This document shows positions 31,840-43,360 of a DNA stretch of 64,000 nucleotides, piece after piece. The DNA is from Botryosphaeria dothidea (lineage: Eukaryota; Ascomycota; Dothideomycetes; Botryosphaeriales; Botryosphaeriaceae), in NCBI GenBank assembly GCA_011503125.2, contig WWBZ02000051.1:3658001-3722000 (forward strand). Direction: 5' to 3'. Each line of letters starts with the position of its first letter. Position 1 is the first letter of the stretch. A program made the position numbers and the translations under genes. The notes below the pieces were generated by a model that made no database searches, had not been told where the DNA came from, and worked only from the letters and a program-made list of their open reading frames with translations.

Positions 31840-34471
31840 TTTTGTGGTGCGAAGATTGGAGGTGTGGGCGCTTGAGACGCGTCAAAACGCGTCTCGCTTA
31901 ATCACGCGAGAACTTTTGTCAAGTGATTGTATGTCTGCTGCTTACCTCAAGTGCATGAAAGCCCTTGCAATATGAAGTCAACATTCAACCGTCCACGCGG
32001 ATGGCCACCATGAATCGTGCATCTCATGCAGGAATGGCAACGTGACTGTCATACAAGACGCTCATGCTGTGGGGGAATGAAGTTCTCTGCACGACGACCA
32101 TTGCTCTGTGCTACGCTCTGGGGTAGCTTATATCCCTTTGCAAGTTCTCTCAACCACTGCTGGCTCGATATTCCCTTACCCAGGTCCCCAAATGCAACAT
32201 GTCGACCCCAAGCTCTGCAGGAGCCACAGCAAGCTCTGCAAGTACTTGACGATGCAATATTGCCTGCCATTCGCAGCCCCGCTTTGGGGCGTGATCCATA
32301 GCCATTGCCCGTATCTCGTATGCACCGTTGTCCATCCACAAGTTGTATTGTCACCACGCTCGGCTTGGTGCTATGATCGTGAACTGTTGTGTGGAACCGC
32401 TGAATGAGGATGGGACCGGCGGCAGCTGGGAGACGGACAGTTGGCTGGTAGCGGTTGGTAGGGTCTCTGATTAGGACGCAACCAATGTGTATCTCAATCT
32501 GTGGACGGGTATGGAGTAGGGCTGATTTGTATCGTTGAGTGAAAGCGGTGGGCTCGTACCAGGGCAGCAGGCCGGTAGTATATCAGACGGGTGATGTGGC
32601 ATCATTATGGTGATGGCAGACAGAGGAGAACAGTCGTCCGCTGGCAGTCGGAGGGTGGTGTTGCGGCCAAGATCGGTCAAAGGAATCAAGAGCGTTGTGA
32701 GCCTGGAGTGCGTCAGTGGTGGTCAAGAATACGCATTCCAGGACGTATGGGCTGACGGCTACGCCGGGTAGAGTGCCGATGATGACGAGACCAATCCTTT
32801 TGGCGACCTTTACCTGCTTGTGAGATGTTCCAGAAGCAATGGACTCATGTACGTAAACAATGGATAGACATGGAAGCATATTCGTCGGCGGTGCAAGGAA
32901 AAGAGTCTCCTCAATGCTGTCATGGGTGTGATGCTACTGATTGACTTTTCAACACACAATTCTCAAAAGCTCTCTAGACCTTCGCGGCGCTTTACCGTGG
33001 GGTTCAAGCAGGCTACGTCACTGTCCGGCGGCCGATGAGCCATCAGTCACCGTCCACCGCCTCAGCCAGGTCTGAACCACCCAGCAGGAACCTCGCGCCG
33101 TCATTCCAGCCGAATGCTGCCGGGAAATTGTCCGCGAATGGCAAGTGCAAACGGACAGGTGAACGAAAACAAGACAAAGGATGGTCTAGCCGAGCGGTCC
33201 TATGGCTGATTCAGCAGTGTCAGTCACAGAAACCGTCCTCAACGTGACGCAGACCACCGCGAGCCTGCCAAAATGCCCAATGCTCAAGGCAACAACCTGA
33301 AAACACCAACGGACTAAGCCCATTCCAGCAGTTGGCCCTGCAGATCAACGCATGGGTAGCTACCACATGCCCGCAGACCCCTGTAACCCGGTCAGTTGAC
33401 ATGACGGCGCTAGTATCGGCGTGGGGTTTAAATAGACCCCTCCCCCTCGACCAAACACCTCTTTTTCTTCTTCAGCTCTCTTTGCCTTTTGGCTTAGTTC
33501 GAGCGCTGTAGTTTCTTTTTGCCTTTTGGCTTAGATTAATTGCAGTGTTGTTCTTTCACAGGGTGATACCTGTGAAGGGTCCTACGGGGCTCCCACATCA
33601 CCTTATTTTTGGAACCCGGATGGGGTCAATGAGCTCCGCTCACATCATCATCCACCGTGTCGCTCGTATTGCACTTCTTCGGGCTGACGCGAACATCTTT
33701 TTCGTTGAACGCCTGGTCAAGCACTGGGTTTTGAGGAAGAAGAGCTTCCTGGGAATTTGAACACAGCTGCCATTGCTTTGTATATGACTTCTTGTCATGT
33801 CTCCGGTTGTTGTATCTTGGAAAGGTGCAGACGCGTCGTGATGCGTCAAGTCTTGGTGTTTAGATGTTCGCGCTCGTGCGCACCGCCGCTACGGACAGCC
33901 TCTCTGAGGAACCATTCATTCCCCATTCCATTCGCAGTGATGCTGTAGCTCTTCTACAGCTCGGTGAGTCTACTCTCGCTGCTTAGCGACGCTGCGACAC
34001 TCGCCGTTCTGACCTGCGTCACGAGTGACAAGCCGATGGTCGCACCAGCCTCGCTGATGTTCCATCATGCCAGTGAAGTGCGCAGCCCCACCAGATTTCC
34101 AAGGCACAAAGAGCGCTCGTGGATAGCAAGTTGGTGTTGCACCCGCCCTCGCCGCTGTCATTTGCGTCTCTGTGAGATTTGCAGTTCGACGCACTCCCCG
34201 TTCAATCCCCTGTCCCGCAAATACTGAGATGCCGCCATCGTGCATGTTAAGTGCCTGGTCCGCTTCCAAGACTCTAGCAGTGTTTTTGTTTCGACACACG
34301 TACGGATTTGAAGTCGTTGCCCGGACGCGAACGTCATACATACTCCAGAGCACTCCCGGCTCGACGACTCTTCCACCCACGAGCGCCCAAGCACAAATAT
34401 CGCCTCAAGAAATGTGTAAATTGTTCCTCATAAGCCCCGTCCGGGGTCTCCCAGCCGCAACGCATCTCCCC
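31840..34471. other. Gene-poor stretch with no supported gene
   Basis: About 2.6 kb of overlapping short frames on both strands without consistent codon bias. A 17-base direct repeat (tttttgccttttggctt-like) occurs twice near 33482 and 33517, downstream of a TATA-like tttaaatag at ~33427. This could be a promoter of an undefined transcript or a relic LTR. Confidence 0.35.
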
Positions 34472-35164
34472 CTACTCCTCCCCGGCCCTCGAGGCCCCAA
34501 AGAATCTCGTCCTCCTCCTCTCCCTCCACCTGCATCCCCCCATGACGCGCACCCGCGCCCTCGGCAGCACCACAACCGGTGCATACGCCCTCACCATCTC
34601 CACACCCTCCGCAGCATCAACCGGATCAAAGGGCTCCGGCACGGGGCCGCCGGCGAGCCAGGAGTGGTAGAGGACGTTCATCGTGCTCTCGAGGCGCGCG
34701 CCGCCGGGCGAGGGGTGGTCGCGGAGGCTGGTGCGTCCCGTCGGTCAGCTTGTCCGCCGCAGAGGGACTCCGTGCTTACCGGAAGAGGAAGCCCAGGGCG
34801 TCCTGGTTGATGAAGAGACGCAGGAAGGCGTGGTAGTGCGGGACACTGAGGGGGGCGTCGCTGGGGGAGATGTAGCGGTTGATGCTGTGAGGGGAGTCAG
34901 TGTGGAGAGGGCGTTGTGGTGTGGGCGGGCTCGGAGAGGGGCTTACGAGGCGGCGTCGGGGCGCTGGAGCGGCTGGGCGGGCTGCGAGGCCGAGTTCGCG
35001 GTGGAGGGGTGTGGCGGGACGGCGTTGGCGTCTTCGTGCTCGAGCTGAGCTTCGTCGGGGCGCGTGGTATGGTGTTCTTCGTGGGGGTGGGAGGCGGCAT
35101 GCTCGTCGTGGGCCTGGCTCTGGGCGCCGTCGGCGGCGGTGGGGTCAGGGGCTTGGTCAGACAT
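34472..35164 (-). CDS. Small protein of unknown function (three exons)
   Basis: Exons 35164-34947, 34884-34780 and 34727-34472, with introns of 62 and 52 nt (GTAAGC...CAG for both); 579 nt, 192 aa. The first ~70 residues are His/Glu/Pro/Ala-rich and probably disordered (start MSDQAPDPTAADG). The folded part has SINRYISPSDAPLSVPHYH, FLRLFINQDALGFLFRLRDH and STMNVLYHSWLAGG. The C-terminus is Arg-rich. The exact phase and good start context (GCACCATGTCTG) support the model. No family recognised. It lies just downstream of another small gene on the same strand. Confidence 0.7.
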
Positions 35165-35816
35165 GGTGCGCGGCGGCATGAGTGTGTGGATGTGCGTTGA
35201 GGGGTTAATGGTGTTGTGGAGGTTTCCAAGCTGGCGGTGCTGGTAGAGCGTCAGCACGCCGGAGTGCATCCATGCCCGCAGCGCATGACAGCGCACATCT
35301 TTGCACCACGCCAGACTTGATCCTCGCTGAACAGAATTTTTGAGATCATGTCTTTGTATGATATGGCCGTCCATTGGAATGGCTTGCCGCTTGCTGGGGT
35401 TGCTTTCCTACCTTAACCCCCTCCCGGCGCACGAAACTCATCAACTTTGCCAAGTTTGATCCTGGTGTTGTCCACTTAATTGCTCCTATGGAGCAGCATC
35501 CTCGCACTCCGTACGCGCCTCCTGATGCCCTCCCTCACACGACGCCATCCACGCAGCTCGGCGCCAGAGCCGCGAGCAGCAGCTCCCTCAGCAGCAGTCT
35601 CCTGGCCAGCTTCCCCCTGAACTCCCTCCACAAGGCCAGCCTGCTCACCACGGGCCACCTGGTCCCTCTGAGCCGGCGCTGCAGCAGTAGCAGCAGCAGC
35701 AGCACGACGCTCCGCCCTCCTTCCACCGGCCATCTCCTCATACCCGGCCTGGCGCAGCGCCCCCTCCCCCAAATCCGTCCACACATCCTCCGCATGAACC
35801 GACTCCCTACACTCAG
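35165..35816. other. Intergenic region with Ser/Gln/Leu-type repeat composition
   Basis: Contains a short CAG/AGC repeat near 35683-35703. All three minus frames are open over much of 35480-35800 because of base composition. A further 3' exon of the 36363 gene is possible but unsupported. Confidence 0.35.
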
Positions 35817-36363
35817 TCAGCCACCATCCCCACAAGCCGCGCCCAACAGCACGCACCGATCGCCCTCCTCCCGCTCCTCCTCCGTCATCAGCTCCCGGAT
35901 CGACCGGTCCGTCCACTCCTCCACCGCCGGGTCGCTCGCCTCCTCCTCCTCCCCCTCCTCCTCCACCTCCCCGCTCCGCTCCTCGCTCTCCACCACCGCG
36001 CGCGGCCCCATGCTCACGGTCGGCAGCATCCGCACCCGGATCGCCCCGACCTCCCTGTCTCCGCCTCCCGTCGGCGTCGCCGTGACGTGCACGATGCCCG
36101 GCGGCGCGACGGGGTCCGGGGCGAGCGAGGGGAAGTGCGTGCGGCGGATGGCGAGGGCGTGGTAGTGCGCGGACGGCCAGGGGGTGCGCGTGTCGGCGGC
36201 CTGTTCGAGGAGGGCGAAGATTCTGTTGCGCGGTGTGAGTGAGGGACGGGGGGAAAGAGGGCAGGGGGACGCACTGTTCGAAGTAGGCTTGGAAGAGCTC
36301 GTCGTCGATGTGCCAGTTGTACATCGGGCCGAGCCGCGGGTCGACGTCGTTGATGATGTTCAT
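35817..36363 (-). CDS. Small acidic protein of unknown function (two exons)
   Basis: Exon 1 36363-36275, intron 36274-36223 (GTGCGT...CAG, 52 nt), exon 2 36222-35817; 495 nt, 164 aa. It starts MNIINDVDPRLGPMYNWHID in a good context (GTGAAAATGAAC) and continues LFQAYFEQIFALLEQAADTR. A beta-rich middle is followed by an acidic run (EVEEEGEEEEASDPAVEEW) and a helix with RELMTEEEREEG. No family recognised. Splicing to a further exon beyond the stop at 35817 cannot be excluded, because adjacent frames remain open. Confidence 0.65.
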
Positions 36364-37417
36364 TTTCACGGTGCGCTGGGCGCTGGCAATCGTTGTCGGG
36401 GAGGATGGGGTTAGCGGAGGTGAGAGCGGTCTTGCGGTGGGAAGAGATTGGGGGTTGTTGAGGTGGCTGGCGGGGTTGTGAAAGCTGTGTGAAGGGCTGC
36501 GTTCACCGCGGCTGGTGGTGTTTGAGCAAGAGAAGGGCGTATTGCGTTGGATCACGACTTGTCACTTTGCTGTGGAACATGATACAAGTCATTGATACAA
36601 AACCTATAGTCTAAAGGAGTTCACCAATTTGGAATCTGGATATTCTGCAGTGGAGATGCCTTTCATGGGGAGTATAAGCAGTTGTGGAGAATCAAACACA
36701 ATCATGTTTCCACATTCTCGCCCGGGTGATTACTTGAGCGTCTAGAGTATGATACCATACAAGTGAATGTCACTCCATGCTTCTGCTTAAAGATATACTG
36801 TCTGCGTCCTAAGCGGAATTCATCTTCGACAAGGATCAAGAAAGTATTACACAGCTTTATAAACACCGAAAAAGAGAAGTTGCATTGCCTGGCATGGATA
36901 ACAGCCAGTGTCGGGCACGAGAATCGAGTTCCAAATGAAAGCACAGCACAATAATGCTTGCTCGATGGGGATCCATTCCATTATGAGCCCGAATGGGCAT
37001 GATCGTAACAAAAAAGAAAAGAAAAGAAATACCTGCAGGCGAGAAGGCCCCAAACTCTTCCAAATCAGCAATTTGGATTACGGACTTTCCGTGCACCTCA
37101 GCTACAGCCCTCCTCCAATCCCACCAATCCGATCCGATTCGGATAAGGAACGCAATGAGCATCGACGGATTCATCTCTTTTACGTGCAGGCGCTGCAAGC
37201 AACGTGTGTGTGACACGAGTCTATGTCTTCCCGTGTGTAGTCTGAGAGGTCGGAATGAAGAGGGCGGCAGGCGCGTGTGTAGCCTGAGAGATCGGAACGA
37301 GGGAGAAGGAAGGGCGGCGAGGGTGTGCGGATCCGAGCAGAAGAAATGAGAGCCTTGCACGTCGACGAGCAGCAGCCGGGGAGCAAAGAGGGGCCACAAG
37401 ACCGCCGCGCCACATCT
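36364..37417. other. Intergenic region, no supported gene
   Basis: About 1.05 kb of mixed composition. Open frames are short and antisense to one another. Confidence 0.35.
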
Positions 37418-38109
37418 TTAATCGTCTTGGGCGCAGGCAAAGGCGCACAGAGGACAGGCCTCCATGCCGCCCATGTCCAGCCACTGCTGCAGGCAGCGGC
37501 GGCCGACGACGTGGGCCGTCGGGCGCTGGTCGCACCCCGCCACGCGGACGGCCTGCTCCCTCTCCTCCCACGGCGTGCTGTGCTCCAGCTCCGTCTTCTG
37601 CGCGCCCTCACATCAGTGGAGCATCTCGAGGCAGCTATGATGGAAAGGACGAGGAGAGACTTACGGCGCCGTCGTACGGCATCCGGCAGAGCCGGCAGCG
37701 CCTCTCCGACGGTGGCAGCCACGACACCAGCGCACGTCCCGCTGCCAGCTCGGACAACGGGACCGTACGCGGGCGCGGGCGCCGGACGGGGTCGGGCGGC
37801 GGTGGCGGCGGGCGGCGGGAGGGCGCAGGAGGGACCTGGCCCGACGGCGGCGAGGGCGGCGGCGGCGGACTGGCCTCGAAGGACCCAGCCCCAGAGAACC
37901 TCGGCGGACGGAGCGGCGGCGCGCTGGCGGAGGCGGTGGAGCTGCGATCTTGTCAGAATATCTGATCCCCGTGCGGATGAATTGAAGTCCACTCACGAGG
38001 GGGAGCGGCGGCGGCGGAGGCGCAGCCTGTCCATGGCCGTGGCGAACCAACGCCCGATGGCGGCGCGGCGCGAGCGGGAGGAGGAGGCGTCGGGGGCGGC
38101 GGAAGACAT
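37418..38109 (-). CDS. RING-like zinc-finger protein (three exons)
   Basis: Exons 38109-37997, 37941-37665 and 37606-37418, with introns of 55 and 58 nt; 579 nt, 192 aa. N-terminal Arg/Ser-rich segment (MSSAAPDASSSRSRR, then RLRLRRRRS), then a Pro-rich linker. The C-terminal zinc region has CRLC (~120-123), C155 and H162 in GCDQRPTAH, C168 in GRRCLQQWL, and CPLC (~181-184). That is a RING layout with CPLC at the end and a Trp after the sixth ligand. The fifth ligand position is occupied by Gly in HVVGRRC, so one ligand is replaced or recruited from elsewhere. Likely an E3 ligase-like protein; the second intron lies inside the finger. Confidence 0.75.
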
Positions 38110-39698
38110 CTTCAGAAAAATAGCGGAGATGATGGCGTGGTGTTGAGGGGAAGTGTGGGGGTATGCATTTATGTGACCTCTTGCGACGCTAAACCCAACC
38201 GGGTCGAGCCCGGACCACATTCACTGGGTGTAACCGCAGTGTGTATAGCTGGAAGCTGGAACTCCATTTGAGCATTCTACTTACGTGAGAGCTTGAAAGA
38301 TGGCGTCCCAACACGGTAATGGCTGCGTCTCGCATGCCAAGAGAGTAGTGGAGCAACATATTCCAATGCACTACGACTCTCACTGGCTGATGAGTCCTCG
38401 CCAAAACTGTATATGATACCACCAAATGGGAGATGCTTATTTCTTCTTCTTAGGAATTTGTGCAGACTGAACTACGGACGACTTCAAAGAATCAAAGATT
38501 TCTACGAGGTCCAACACTGGTCGATTAAATACGAGATCTCAGCATGTATGAATTGGCAAATGAGTTCGTATAGTGTCGGGTGTCGTATAGTTAGCTTGTT
38601 TGAGGCTTCTGTGTGTATTTATTCCCAGCGCAAACATGCGCTGTCTGAACATGGTGCTCTTGTCATGAGTTCTACCGGATGCGGATGTTCTGCTGACCCC
38701 CTTTCATGAATGGCAGTATGAGTTTGCAGCAATGTATGCCCATAAGACCACACAAGGTTTGCGCTGTGCCACGTTTCTGCTGGACATTGGCAGTTTCCAT
38801 CAAGCGGTGTTGAAGGTCACTGTGATCCGGCGCTGTTCGAAGCGAGGGCATTGAATGAAATCGTCACAGCCCGGGTCCGATTTGGTGAAGAAAGGACTGT
38901 TGAAGTCTCCGAAGTCTGGAAGGCCAGGCATAGACTCTTTCAAAGGGAAGCAGGTAGCGTCAGGATCAAGGAGCGTCAAGACAATGATATGCGTTTGATT
39001 CCAGCCAGATTTCAGGCTGGGCATCAGAGAGAACGGCAGTGGCTGGAGAAATCAGTCTCAGGGCTTGCGCAATACTTTGCAACTGAGCAGCTCACTACTT
39101 TGCTACCCAGTGGGATCTTGCCGCGTGCATAATCAATGAAGTTCTAATTATCTGTTTTTCGCCACTGTGCTTGTTTACTGGAGATGGCCGTCGTTGCGAC
39201 GTGGATCAGCAGGCTGGCCCACGTAAAGCTTTAGGCTATCACGAGGGGAGTGGAAGCATTTTCCGGATGCAATGGATCTCCGTTTGCCTGAACACCTGTG
39301 TCCGGATGAATGGCTCCACTCCCCCTCATTGTTGATGGCAGACTGATCATAAACATGTTTAGCTGAGCTATATAATCAGCTTAATCAACCCAGAATTGCA
39401 GTGAATCCCGGTAGTATAGTGCTACTCATATAGCCTAAATACGCTTTCTTTGCATCAGAGAGACGCACATAGTGCCTACTGTGCACACTTGTCCCAATCA
39501 GGAGAAATGCGAAGGGAATAGAAGCCAGGACTCTATGGAGACACATTTGGATCAGCATGAAGTCCGCACTCGTTGGAAATTTGGTCTGTGCACACCCGGG
39601 TTGTTGAGCACGCAGCTGCGCGTGGAGGTCGCGCGCACGCATGCGCAACTCGCCCGCCGCCAGCTCCCCTCACGCGCAGCTCAACAACTCCAAACACC
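38110..39698. other. Intergenic region, no supported gene
   Basis: About 1.6 kb. Short open frames only, none with motif or codon bias support. Confidence 0.35.
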
Positions 39699-40992
39699 AT
39701 GGCCTCCCAAGAAGAAGCTCATCCCGCACTTGAAGCCACCATCATTGCGGCTCGCAGGTTTGACGACATCAATTACTATGTTCTGGTCGCATTGTCCTCG
39801 GAGGACATGGTCAAAACGACAGTCAAAGAATTTGCCGCCGCCCGCCAGAGCGACGGCTCGAGCGCAAATGACGACGCATGGAACAAGTTCCTAGAAGTGC
39901 TCCCGCTGCCCAACCGTCACGACTCCTACCATATGTCGTGTCGCTCGACGGGATACATGGCGGTCGACTTCAAACTCCCCATGCCAGACGAGGTTGGAAA
40001 CTTCTTCCAGGAGGACGAGACCATTGCACGGGCTCAAGCCATTGCGGGTCTTGTTCAAAGGGAGCAAAGAGACACATACCGATCGCACAACCCCCTTTCA
40101 GTTGATTGTCGTTGCGCTTCGGCAATTCCTGGAGCAGAGAAGCTCCTGGCATGAACAGGACCTTGCCATCGAAGCCGCAATCAGCCGCATCCCTGCACCA
40201 ATTCAAGCCCAGATCAAAGCCGCAATCGCATCTAACGACTACAACACTTTCGCTGCGCTATTCACCAAAGCACATCAGCTGCCCGATCAGCAATTCGAAT
40301 ACCATCTCCGCCGCTACCACGCCCTCGCCTTTGTCTCGCTGCACATCCCCACACCCATTCAGTTCTGGAGAAACCCCGCGGCCCAAAACGCAATTCTCCC
40401 AAGCCTTCACCACGACGCATGGCGCGTCTCGTTCTTGGTTCTTCGCTTTCTATACCATTGCAGCACCTACTCTCCAGATGTCGCGCTCTTCAATCGCACG
40501 CTTTTCGGTTGGACTACCGGCCTGCTCCACAAGTTCTTCATCCTTCAGCGCCGGCTGTTACACATGATGCCTCTCGTGCTTAGGGAATCGCCGAATGACC
40601 CAGACGACGATTTTATGGAATTGTTAGAGGCAGATGAGCAGCTGGACTTGAACGGACGATATCTTCTCGTCATGGGCCCTGGAAAAATGGACAACGACCC
40701 TATGTTCACGGAATTCATCCGCCACTGGCGGTCTGCTCGTTCGCTTCGACGGGCGATCGACATCTACATCACCATGCCCATGACTGTGGATCGAGTTCTC
40801 CTTGGAGAGGAGGAGGGGGAATGGGTGGAAGACAACATGTACAACAGGCAGTACATTGGCATCCCGATGCTCTACGACAGGATCCGGATGTGGGTGGACC
40901 TCAGGGAGTGGGCCTTCAGCGAGAGGAATGGGGCGCTGGGTGGCTACGAGGCCGATTTGGACTTGAGATACGAGGGTTCTTCTTCTTTCTGA
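39699..40992 (+). CDS. Unrecognised 414-aa protein (two exons)
   Basis: Exon 1 39699-40052, intron 40053-40101 (GTTCAA...CAG, 49 nt), exon 2 40102-40992. The ATG is well placed (CAAACACCATGGCC). The protein is largely helical, without signal peptide: ATIIAARRFDDINYYVLVAL near the start; LIVVALRQFLEQRSSWHEQD at the junction; FWRNPAAQNAILPSLHHDAW and FGWTTGLLHKFFILQRRLLH in the middle. A TTCTTC repeat begins at the stop codon and runs into the 3' UTR. No family recognised. The donor GTTCAA is weak, but phase and reading support it. Confidence 0.7.
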
Positions 40993-41347
40993 TACTACTT
41001 CTTCTTCTTCTTTCTGATACTAATGCTTCTTCTCTTTGGGAATGCGATTGCCTTTCGTCAGTTCAGCAAGCGACATTGTTCTACCGCCGCACATAAAATA
41101 CCAACGCCGCAAGATGCCGTGTAGAGTGACAATGTATATATATTTACGGTTCTGACCAGCTGTGTGACACGCGTCCCCGCTCCTGTGGGTCTGTGTGTCC
41201 GTCCATCCCAGCGATATAACGTCGGCCGTTGAGCCATGTTCTCATCGGCAACACTTCCACAACCATCGTCGGCATCCGTGTCACTTCTGCGAATTCCACC
41301 TGCGGTAAGAAGAATATAGACACACGTGAAGAGAAACATAGCCGACC
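40993..41347. other. Intergenic region / leader of the 670-aa gene
   Basis: TTC-rich repeats near 40993-41012, then no gene until 41348. Confidence 0.35.
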
Positions 41348-43360
41348 ATGGAGAATAATAACGGTCCTTTCATTCCACACTCCGGCCAAGAGGACCAGCG
41401 TCAGTCCGATGATGCGGCGACTCACCCCACTCGGACTCCCAACACAGCGGGTAACACAGGCAATGGCCCAGAGGAAGGCATGTCCACATTCTCTGGATGT
41501 CCGATCAACGGCAACTCCACTGACAAATCGACAGAAGCGACAGACCACACTGGCACGCCGCACACCGCTGGAACACCAAGTCTGGCCCAACAACCGTTTC
41601 CCATCCACCAAGTCCACGTCCAAGAAGCAGTACAAGACGTCCGAGACTGCTACAGGAAGGTGGAAAGCGAACTGCTTCGCCAGTACCAGGCCGCCTACGA
41701 GACAATCACCAACCTGCAACCGCGGACTGGGGCCCATCTCGACGCATCACAGGAGATGTACCGCCGCCAGAGGACAGCTTGGCCTGGTACCATCTGCGCC
41801 GACATCGTCAGGGACCTGGAGGAGGACACATCGGATTGGGACGGTGACACGCGGGCAATGGCGCACCGGGTCAGTTACATCCTGGAGCACATGGCCGTGT
41901 TCGACTTCCAGCAAGATGGCGACGAGATATCCATTGTCACTGGTGTGGATGAGCTGCTGTGCGGGACAGTGAGGAACAGCTATGAGGCTCTTCTTACTGT
42001 CTTCCGGCTGGGCGAACAGCTGATCTCCATCGGGCTGGAAGTCAACGCACGAGTGTGTGCAGAAAGTGACAAGCTGTACGAGGGCGACATGAAAGACGAG
42101 TTCTTGCACACCAATGGACTCGTCCAGCGCCTGCATGCCGCCATCACAGCTCTGGGCGATGCCTTGAGGAGACCAGATGACGGGCTGGTCCATCCACTGG
42201 ACTACCTGGATGACAAACACCCATCAGCACTGGCCTTACTCCGCGCGCGTATCCGTTGTATGCGAGGACACTACCAGTGGGCGTTGCAGAACGACATCCA
42301 CGAGGGCTGCGCAAGGATGAACGCCATCATCAACACCATTCCGGACGCGACCAGCCGCTCACGCATCTACGAATGCCTCAAAGACACCAGCAGCGTCTAT
42401 CTCTTCGACCGCATTGTCCAGGCCAGAAACACGGTGGCGGACCTAGACTCGCCCCCTCCTGACCTCCTCCCCACAATGGCCTCCGTCACCCACGTCGCGC
42501 GCATCCTCCACATCGCCTGCCGCCAAAGCGACCTCATCGCCCTCGCCCACCACCAGCGCGACCTGTCCTCCCTGCCCGACACCTTCGCCCGCGCCATGGC
42601 CTCCGTCAGCGCACAGCTCTCCCACACCGACTCCGCCCTCGCCACCCTCGCCTTCCCCCGCCGCCACGCCCTCCGCGCCGCCGTCTCCGCCCACAACCTC
42701 TCCGCCGCCGCGGCCACCCTCTTCGGCACCGGCACCCCCGGCACCAAGGCCCTCCACGCCTTCGCCGTCTACTTCCTCGCCACCAAATCCACCACGCTCC
42801 TCCACCACCTCGACCCAACCCTCCCCTACACCATCCCCCTCCTCACCCCCGACAACGCGCTCCGCCTCGCCCGCCTCTTCCTGCGCGGCGCCCACGCCTT
42901 CCGCGACGCGCAGCGCCACAACCACGATCAGCGCGGCACCGTCGCGCTCGCCTGGCTGTGCGGCCTGGTCGACGCGTGGTTCGCGTGGCTGGCGGACGCG
43001 CGCCGCGCCGTCGCCGCGCACCCCGACGTCGCCGCGGACGCGGCCGCGTGGTTCGCCGACGTCGAGACGCTCGAGGGACCCGGGGGCGCGGTCCTGCGGG
43101 CCCTGGTGCGGCGCGGCGCGCACCTGGTGCACGCGAGCGACCTGTTCGTGGGGCTGCCGCTGGGGTGGGACGGTGCGTTTGGCGGGGAGTGGCCGGTGGG
43201 TGACGGGGAGGGGTTGGAGGAGGCGGATGGGAGCGTGGAGGCCGCGTTTGTCGAGATGCGGCGGTTTGTGGTGTGGCCGGCGGAGAGGGGCGTGTTGGAG
43301 GGCGGGAGGGTGGGGGTCAGGGGGGGGGAGGTGAAGAGGTGGGCTTGGGGGGCTGCGTGA
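41348..43360 (+). CDS. Unrecognised 670-aa protein, single exon
   Basis: A long uninterrupted frame whose third-position GC rises to the right. ATG context is good (CCGACCATGGAG). Residues 1-90 are polar and probably disordered. From ~95 the protein is helical throughout (DVRDCYRKVESELLRQYQAAY; DIVRDLEEDTSDWDGDTRAM; TMASVTHVARILHIACRQSD; MASVSAQLSHTDSALATLAF). No membrane segment or signal. It follows the 414-aa gene in the same direction; both are long helical proteins without recognised domains. No function assigned. Confidence 0.75.
   Translation: MENNNGPFIPHSGQEDQRQSDDAATHPTRTPNTAGNTGNGPEEGMSTFSGCPINGNSTDKSTEATDHTGTPHTAGTPSLAQQPFPIHQVHVQEAVQDVRDCYRKVESELLRQYQAAYETITNLQPRTGAHLDASQEMYRRQRTAWPGTICADIVRDLEEDTSDWDGDTRAMAHRVSYILEHMAVFDFQQDGDEISIVTGVDELLCGTVRNSYEALLTVFRLGEQLISIGLEVNARVCAESDKLYEGDMKDEFLHTNGLVQRLHAAITALGDALRRPDDGLVHPLDYLDDKHPSALALLRARIRCMRGHYQWALQNDIHEGCARMNAIINTIPDATSRSRIYECLKDTSSVYLFDRIVQARNTVADLDSPPPDLLPTMASVTHVARILHIACRQSDLIALAHHQRDLSSLPDTFARAMASVSAQLSHTDSALATLAFPRRHALRAAVSAHNLSAAAATLFGTGTPGTKALHAFAVYFLATKSTTLLHHLDPTLPYTIPLLTPDNALRLARLFLRGAHAFRDAQRHNHDQRGTVALAWLCGLVDAWFAWLADARRAVAAHPDVAADAAAWFADVETLEGPGGAVLRALVRRGAHLVHASDLFVGLPLGWDGAFGGEWPVGDGEGLEEADGSVEAAFVEMRRFVVWPAERGVLEGGRVGVRGGEVKRWAWGAA

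Noticed and set aside
29330..34471. Scattered 60-210-aa frames in the gene-poor block
   Set aside because: They overlap on both strands and show no start context, intron logic, motif or codon bias.
35476..36555. 359-aa unspliced minus-strand frame
   Set aside because: It reads through a good intron (36274-36223) and changes to low-complexity Arg/Gly sequence. The two-exon 164-aa model starting at 36363 is better.
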